From contig HG326663.1 of NCBI GenBank assembly GCA_000308255.3, forward strand, positions 261,876 through 325,875: a stretch of 64,000 bases of DNA, written 5' to 3'. The notes below the pieces were generated by a model. The model was given only the letters and a program-made list of their open reading frames with translations, had not been told where the DNA came from and did not search any database. A program made the translations under genes and the position numbers. The first letter of the stretch is position 1. The number at the start of each line of letters is the position of its first letter. Source of the stretch: Anaerococcus pacaensis 9403502 (lineage in GTDB: Bacteria; Bacillota; Clostridia; Tissierellales; Peptoniphilaceae). Positions 60,296-64,000 of the stretch are shown one piece after another.

Positions 60296-60646
60296 TTATT
60301 TTAATATTGCGTCGATTTCAGCGATGAATGCTTTTGCTTCTGCTGCTGCTTTTTTAGAGATTTCTAGTTGTTGGTCTAGTTTAGCTCTAACTCTTTTAAC
60401 TGTTTCTGGTACATTGTCGATGATGAATTGAGCAGAACCTACCATAGTTTCATTTGCACTAACAGCCTCTTGAAGTTGAGTTCTGATAGCTTCTAGTTGA
60501 GCTTTTGTGTATGTGCCTTTTGTAAGGTATGTGCCGTTTTTTTCAACAACGATGTCATCAGCTTTTGCTTCAGCAGCGAATGCTGGTGTAAGTCCTGGAA
60601 GTACAAGTGTTGTAGCAAGTGCTAATGCTGCAATTTTATTTTTCAT
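60296..60646 (-). CDS. Minimal secreted PxTV-module protein
   Basis: A 116-residue exported protein, the smallest carrier. The signal peptide ends near PAFAAEA (residue 26). A short strand segment VEKNGTYLTKGTYTKAQLE follows. Everything after it is the shared module (AVSANETMVGSAQFIIDNVP, then ETVKRVRAKLDQQL and a final helix). It shows that the strand segment plus module can exist alone as a secreted polypeptide. Codon use is strongly biased toward GCT/GCA and AAC/AAA, suggesting good expression. This would be the natural protein for structural work on the module. Confidence 0.8.
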   Translation of the reverse strand: MKNKIAALALATTLVLPGLTPAFAAEAKADDIVVEKNGTYLTKGTYTKAQLEAIRTQLQEAVSANETMVGSAQFIIDNVPETVKRVRAKLDQQLEISKKAAAEAKAFIAEIDAILK

Positions 60647-60708
60647 GATATTAAATCTCCTTTATTGTTTCTATATATATATATTATACCTAATTTTAGA
60701 TGTTTTAA

Positions 60709-63363
60709 TCAATAGGCCGCGAGGACTTCGTCGTATTCGGCTAGAGCAGTGGTGGCTTGGGTTTGGAGGAGGCTGGCATTTGCCATAATTTTATCAAGCT
60801 TTTCTCTAACGTGGACGATGGTTTGTGGGGTTTCATTTATAAGGAATAGGGCTGCGCTATATTGGATTTTGTTGTCGGCTAGCGCTTTTTCTATGAGTTT
60901 ACGGTTGGTTTTTAGTTCATCGGTGGTGTATGTGGCTTGTGGTATGTATATGTAGGATTTTTTAACTGTGATAGTGTTTTTAGTACTTGTGATGTTACTT
61001 TTTATAGGTGTAGGTGCTGGGACCGGTATATTTGATAGGGTAATGGTTGGTATGTATGTGATTGGAGTAGCTTCATTTGTGGTGTATATTTTGCCTGGTT
61101 TTGGAGTTTCTTCGGTGTTTGTTTTGGTCGGCTGGTCAGCGGTTTTTTCTGATGGTGTGCTTGTTTTGTCTGGATCTTCGTTTGATTTTGGTGGGATGCT
61201 ATTGTTAGGTTTTTCTTCTGTGTTGTTTGGTTTGTCCTTATTTTCGGTTTGCTCTATTAATTTATCAGTTGGTGTCTTCTCAGACTTATCATCATTAGTT
61301 TTTGATTCGTCGGAGTCTTTTGAATCTGATTTATCATCGCCATTTGAATCGGATTCTTGATTGCCCGGTGTAATGTTCCCGCCGGTTGGTTTTTCTTTCC
61401 TATCGTCTATTTCGCCGTTTATTTGATCTTCAGAATTGGTTGGTTCTTGTGAATCTTTATCCGTGTTTGAATTATTTTCAGAGTTTTCTGACTCGCCTGG
61501 GTCGGTGATGTCGTCTTTGTTATTGTCATCCGAATCCCCTGGTTCATTTTCACTGACGGTTGGATTTTTAGTAGAGTCATCAACTTCAGTTTTAGGTTCC
61601 TTGGAATCTATTGGTTCAGTATTGTTTTTATCGTCAGTACCCTCAGAATCTTCTACGTCTTCAGTTGGTTTTTCTTTGTCATCATCATTTTCTTCTGGAT
61701 TTGGTTTGTCCTCAGAATCTTTTAATTCATTTGTTGGAGTTTCGCCAGACTTGTCATCTTCGTTTTTAGGTTCATCGGTATCCTTAGGATTGGTGTTGCC
61801 ATCAACATTTGAATCGTCTTCTGTATTACCTGGTTTATTGTCTCCATCGGTTGGGTTTTCAGTAGAGTCATCGACTTCAGTTTTAGGTTCGTTCGAATCT
61901 TTAGGGTCAGTATTGTTTTTATCGTCTGTACCCTCAGAATCTTCTTCGCCTTCATTTGTTTTTTCTTTGTCATCATCATTTTCGTCTGGATTTGGTTTGT
62001 CCTCAGAATCTTTTAATTCATTTGTTGGAGTTTCGCCAGACTTGTCATCTTCGTTTTTAGGTTCATCGGTATCTTTAGGATTGGTGTTGCCATCACCATT
62101 TGAGTTGTCTTCTGTATTACCTGGTTTATTGTCTCCATCGGTTGGGTTTTCAGTAGAGTCATCGACTTCAGTTTTAGGTTCGTTCGAATCTTTAGGGTCA
62201 GTATTGTTTTTATCGTCAGTACCCTCAGAATCTTTTTGTTCATTTGTTGGAGTTTCGTCGGGCTTATCATCTTCGTTTTTAGATTCTTCGGAAGCTTTTG
62301 GTTCTGAATTGGTGTTATCGTCTAAATCTTTAGAATCTTTTTCGTCTGGACTTGGATTGTCTTCAGCATTCTTTTCTTTGCTCTTATCTTCGGTTGGGTC
62401 GGTGGAGTCATTTGTTAGAGTTTCGTCGAGCTTGTCATCATCGTCTTTTGGTTCTTCGGAATCTTTTTGATCTGAATTGCTTTTATCTTCTGAATCTTTC
62501 AAATCTTTTTCGTCTGGACTTAGATTATCTTTATCGTCTTTTGCTTTGTCTGTATCTCCAATTGGGTCTGGGGTGTCATCTGTTGATGTTCCGTCTGACT
62601 CATTATCTTCGTCTTTTGGTTCTTCGGAATCTTTCGAATCTTTTTCGTCTGGACTTGAATTTTCTTCAGCGTTCTTTTCTTTGCTACTATCTTCAGTTGG
62701 GTCTAGCTTATTTTTCCTATTTTTAGTTTCAACTTCATTGATAATGTTATCTAGTTCTGCTTTTAAATTTTTCTGATAATCTAAAATAGGACCTTCTTGA
62801 GTTATCACATATGATGTGACTACTGGTAATCGATTTTTATATTCCTCATACTCAGATTGATTAATTTTTTCATCTGCTAGTAGCTTATTTAACGTATGAA
62901 CTGATTGGGCGTAGTATATTGCATTTTGATAATGATTATAATTATAACTTTTATCAATTGCTTTCTTTATTTCATCTGCAAAATCACTACTGATCATGCC
63001 ATCCATTGCCATCATGGTAATATATAATCTAAATTGATCAGCAGGCACTTCATTTAGGCGTGTCTTGGACCTCTTTTCTATGTCCTCATATTCCTTAAGT
63101 ATTGCATCCAACCTATCATGGTTGACACCTCGAGATTCTGCTATACTAATTTTTTTCTTGAGATCGTTGATTATTGCTACATTTTTCTTTTTATCATATC
63201 TATGTAGATTTTCGATGTTAGCATAATCATATACAAATTCTATGGATTCATCTGCTTGATCTTCTTCCGAAATGTGGGCGTCTTCGCCGTACACAATTAT
63301 CGGCCCATTAGCTATTAAGATACCTAGAGCTAGGGCTAGTGCGATTGTTTTCTTTGTTTTCAT
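60709..63363 (-). CDS. Large acidic repeat surface protein with PxTV module
   Basis: An 884-residue exported protein. The ATG of MKTKKTIALALAL follows GGAGGG. The signal peptide is followed by a helical N-terminal domain of about 190 residues. About 500 residues of extremely acidic, disordered repeats follow, made of Asp, Glu, Asn, Ser, Lys and Pro. In the second half these settle into a 97-residue (291-bp) period (DDKNNTDPKDSNEPKTEVDD and so on), nearly identical in two copies and diverged in a third. A Pro/Thr-rich region, a KSYIYIPQATYTTDELK strand segment and the shared module FLINETPQTIVHVREKLDKI close the protein. The acidic stalk resembles SdrC-type spacers, but a non-covalent module takes the place of an LPxTG anchor. 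Confidence 0.8.
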   Translation of the reverse strand: MKTKKTIALALALGILIANGPIIVYGEDAHISEEDQADESIEFVYDYANIENLHRYDKKKNVAIINDLKKKISIAESRGVNHDRLDAILKEYEDIEKRSKTRLNEVPADQFRLYITMMAMDGMISSDFADEIKKAIDKSYNYNHYQNAIYYAQSVHTLNKLLADEKINQSEYEEYKNRLPVVTSYVITQEGPILDYQKNLKAELDNIINEVETKNRKNKLDPTEDSSKEKNAEENSSPDEKDSKDSEEPKDEDNESDGTSTDDTPDPIGDTDKAKDDKDNLSPDEKDLKDSEDKSNSDQKDSEEPKDDDDKLDETLTNDSTDPTEDKSKEKNAEDNPSPDEKDSKDLDDNTNSEPKASEESKNEDDKPDETPTNEQKDSEGTDDKNNTDPKDSNEPKTEVDDSTENPTDGDNKPGNTEDNSNGDGNTNPKDTDEPKNEDDKSGETPTNELKDSEDKPNPDENDDDKEKTNEGEEDSEGTDDKNNTDPKDSNEPKTEVDDSTENPTDGDNKPGNTEDDSNVDGNTNPKDTDEPKNEDDKSGETPTNELKDSEDKPNPEENDDDKEKPTEDVEDSEGTDDKNNTEPIDSKEPKTEVDDSTKNPTVSENEPGDSDDNNKDDITDPGESENSENNSNTDKDSQEPTNSEDQINGEIDDRKEKPTGGNITPGNQESDSNGDDKSDSKDSDESKTNDDKSEKTPTDKLIEQTENKDKPNNTEEKPNNSIPPKSNEDPDKTSTPSEKTADQPTKTNTEETPKPGKIYTTNEATPITYIPTITLSNIPVPAPTPIKSNITSTKNTITVKKSYIYIPQATYTTDELKTNRKLIEKALADNKIQYSAALFLINETPQTIVHVREKLDKIMANASLLQTQATTALAEYDEVLAAY
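61350..62260. repeat. 291-bp tandem coding repeats
   Basis: Two nearly identical units and one diverged unit inside the acidic repeat protein. Landmark CCCTCAGAATCTT recurs at about 61639, 61930 and 62221, a spacing of 291 bases. Copy number is likely to vary between strains. Confidence 0.75.
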
Positions 63364-63472
63364 AAAACCCTCCATTTTATATTTTACATAATACAATTAT
63401 ATAAAAGATAAGAAGGATAGACAATGAAAACTAGGAAAATGTTTGGCAATTTGTTTTACAAGTTTGATGGCA

Positions 63473-63502
63473 CAAAAAAAGGACCATTGCTGGTCCTTTG
63501 TA
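63473..63502 (-). terminator. Intrinsic terminator
   Basis: AAAGGACCA and TGGTCCTTT form a stem around a four-base loop, followed on the minus strand by TTTTTTT. Confidence 0.8.
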
Positions 63503-63724
63503 CTAGGCGATTTCGTAAGGGGTTTTGTTTACGATTTCTAGTTCGGCTTTTTCTTTGACAGATAGATTACCGTTTTTGGTTTGGATGACATTTGACAATA
63601 TAATCTCATCCATCGCTGCTGAGACTTCATTGTCCCCTAAGTTTTCCTTTGGATAGTCTACTGTGATTGATTTGGCTAGGTTCTTTTCATCTTTGAAATG
63701 TAGTTTGAGTTTCTTAGTTTGCAT
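63503..63724 (-). CDS. DUF2922 family protein
   Basis: A 73-residue cytoplasmic protein with the DUF2922 pattern: KKLKLHFKDEKNLAKSITVD, then EVSAAMDEIILSNVI and a closing AELEIVNKTPYEI. Members are tiny two-layer proteins of unknown function in Firmicutes, almost always encoded next to DUF1659. It overlaps the DUF1659 gene by 11 bases and has a GGAGG site inside that gene's end. Confidence 0.88.
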   Translation of the reverse strand: MQTKKLKLHFKDEKNLAKSITVDYPKENLGDNEVSAAMDEIILSNVIQTKNGNLSVKEKAELEIVNKTPYEIA

Positions 63725-63920
63725 CTGCGCCTCCTGTTATGTTTCTAACTGAGATTAGATATACTTCTAATTCTTTGCCTGGGGTAAGACTTTGATAAGC
63801 TTTAGCAAATTCTATAAATGCATCATTGCCAGCACCTTCATTGATGTTTGAGAAAGTCTTGCTTGCTTTCTTAAAAGTGCCGTCCTCAAGTTGGACTTTG
63901 AATTTGATTTGTAATTTCAT
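63714..63920 (-). CDS. DUF1659 family protein
   Basis: A 68-residue cytoplasmic protein with the DUF1659 pattern: LQIKFKVQLEDGTFKKASKT, then FSNINEGAGNDAFIEFAKAY and LEVYLISVRNI. It is the first gene of the usual DUF1659-DUF2922 pair. Function is unknown. A GGAGC site precedes the ATG. Its promoter region runs toward the right edge of the window. Confidence 0.88.
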   Translation of the reverse strand: MKLQIKFKVQLEDGTFKKASKTFSNINEGAGNDAFIEFAKAYQSLTPGKELEVYLISVRNITGGADAN

Positions 63921-64000
63921 ACTTGCTCCTTTTTTCTATATTTTGTAGTGGTGGCTACGTATGTATATAGAAAAAGTGGGCGGATATTCCCGAAAAAAAA

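Noticed and set aside
61436..62470. 344-residue Ser-rich open frame on the plus strand
   Set aside because: It is the antisense of the acidic repeat protein. The Ser/Phe/Leu-rich composition is the shadow of GAT/GAA/AAT repeats. No ribosome-binding site or signal is present.

Overview
The window is a chromosomal segment of a low-G+C Gram-positive anaerobe. The gene content points to a Gram-positive anaerobic coccus of the Anaerococcus/Peptoniphilaceae type: lipoboxes, FIVAR-like surface proteins, citrate-lyase fermentation genes, a class III polyhydroxyalkanoate (PHA) synthase, CIRCE-controlled groESL and no outer-membrane genes. That placement is an inference from protein families, because there is no rRNA gene here. 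I saw no tRNA, rRNA, CRISPR array or transposase gene.

Layout. 0-9 kb: start of an esterase-like gene, a threonine-aldolase family gene, small secreted proteins, a lipoprotein with two FMN-binding-like domains, and a minus-strand polysaccharide operon (two GT2 glycosyltransferases, a Wzz-like co-polymerase, a CpsD-like protein with a damaged P-loop, an SH3 lipoprotein and a small membrane protein). 8.7-13.3 kb: gltS, uppP, a TtcA-like thiolase, walJ and a Cof-type HAD phosphatase. 13.4-21.8 kb: a citrate fermentation region. Malic enzyme, a 2HCT carboxylate carrier, citF-citE-citD and citX are on the minus strand, and citG-citC diverge on the plus strand. Together they import citrate, split it to acetate and oxaloacetate, and probably decarboxylate the C4 acid to pyruvate. 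21.9-24.9 kb: a HAD pseudogene and phaE-phaC-phaJ for PHA synthesis. 25.5-28.3 kb: groES-groEL, msrB and an overlooked 34-codon type I toxin with its antisense RNA. 28.5-33.3 kb: a palindromic MITE-like element, rlmH, and a damage-response-like locus in which dinB, a DUF2188 protein and a lone ATP-cone diverge from an XRE repressor and an ImmA/IrrE protease, followed by mnmM.

33.3-64 kb is accessory. It has three long GC-rich non-coding islands (about 33.3-34.8, 51.0-52.7 and 55.1-56.4 kb) built from the same hairpin modules in different order and orientation. Between them lie two clusters of secreted proteins (34.8-50.7 and 58.6-63.4 kb). Also here are two Panacea-domain loci (one paired with a membrane GAF protein, one with an MqsR-like toxin), a ComK homologue and a disordered tail-anchored protein.

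The most striking unexplained feature is a helical module of about 60 residues with the core FLLxxxPxTVxxVRxKL. It recurs in at least a dozen secreted proteins: one near 1.3 kb, eight in the 34.8-50.7 kb cluster and three at 59.5-63.4 kb. It is usually C-terminal, it is joined to unrelated upstream domains, and one 116-residue protein is little more than this module. One carrier is a transglutaminase-fold protein. The set looks like a co-secreted surface system sharing one docking, anchoring or cross-linking module.
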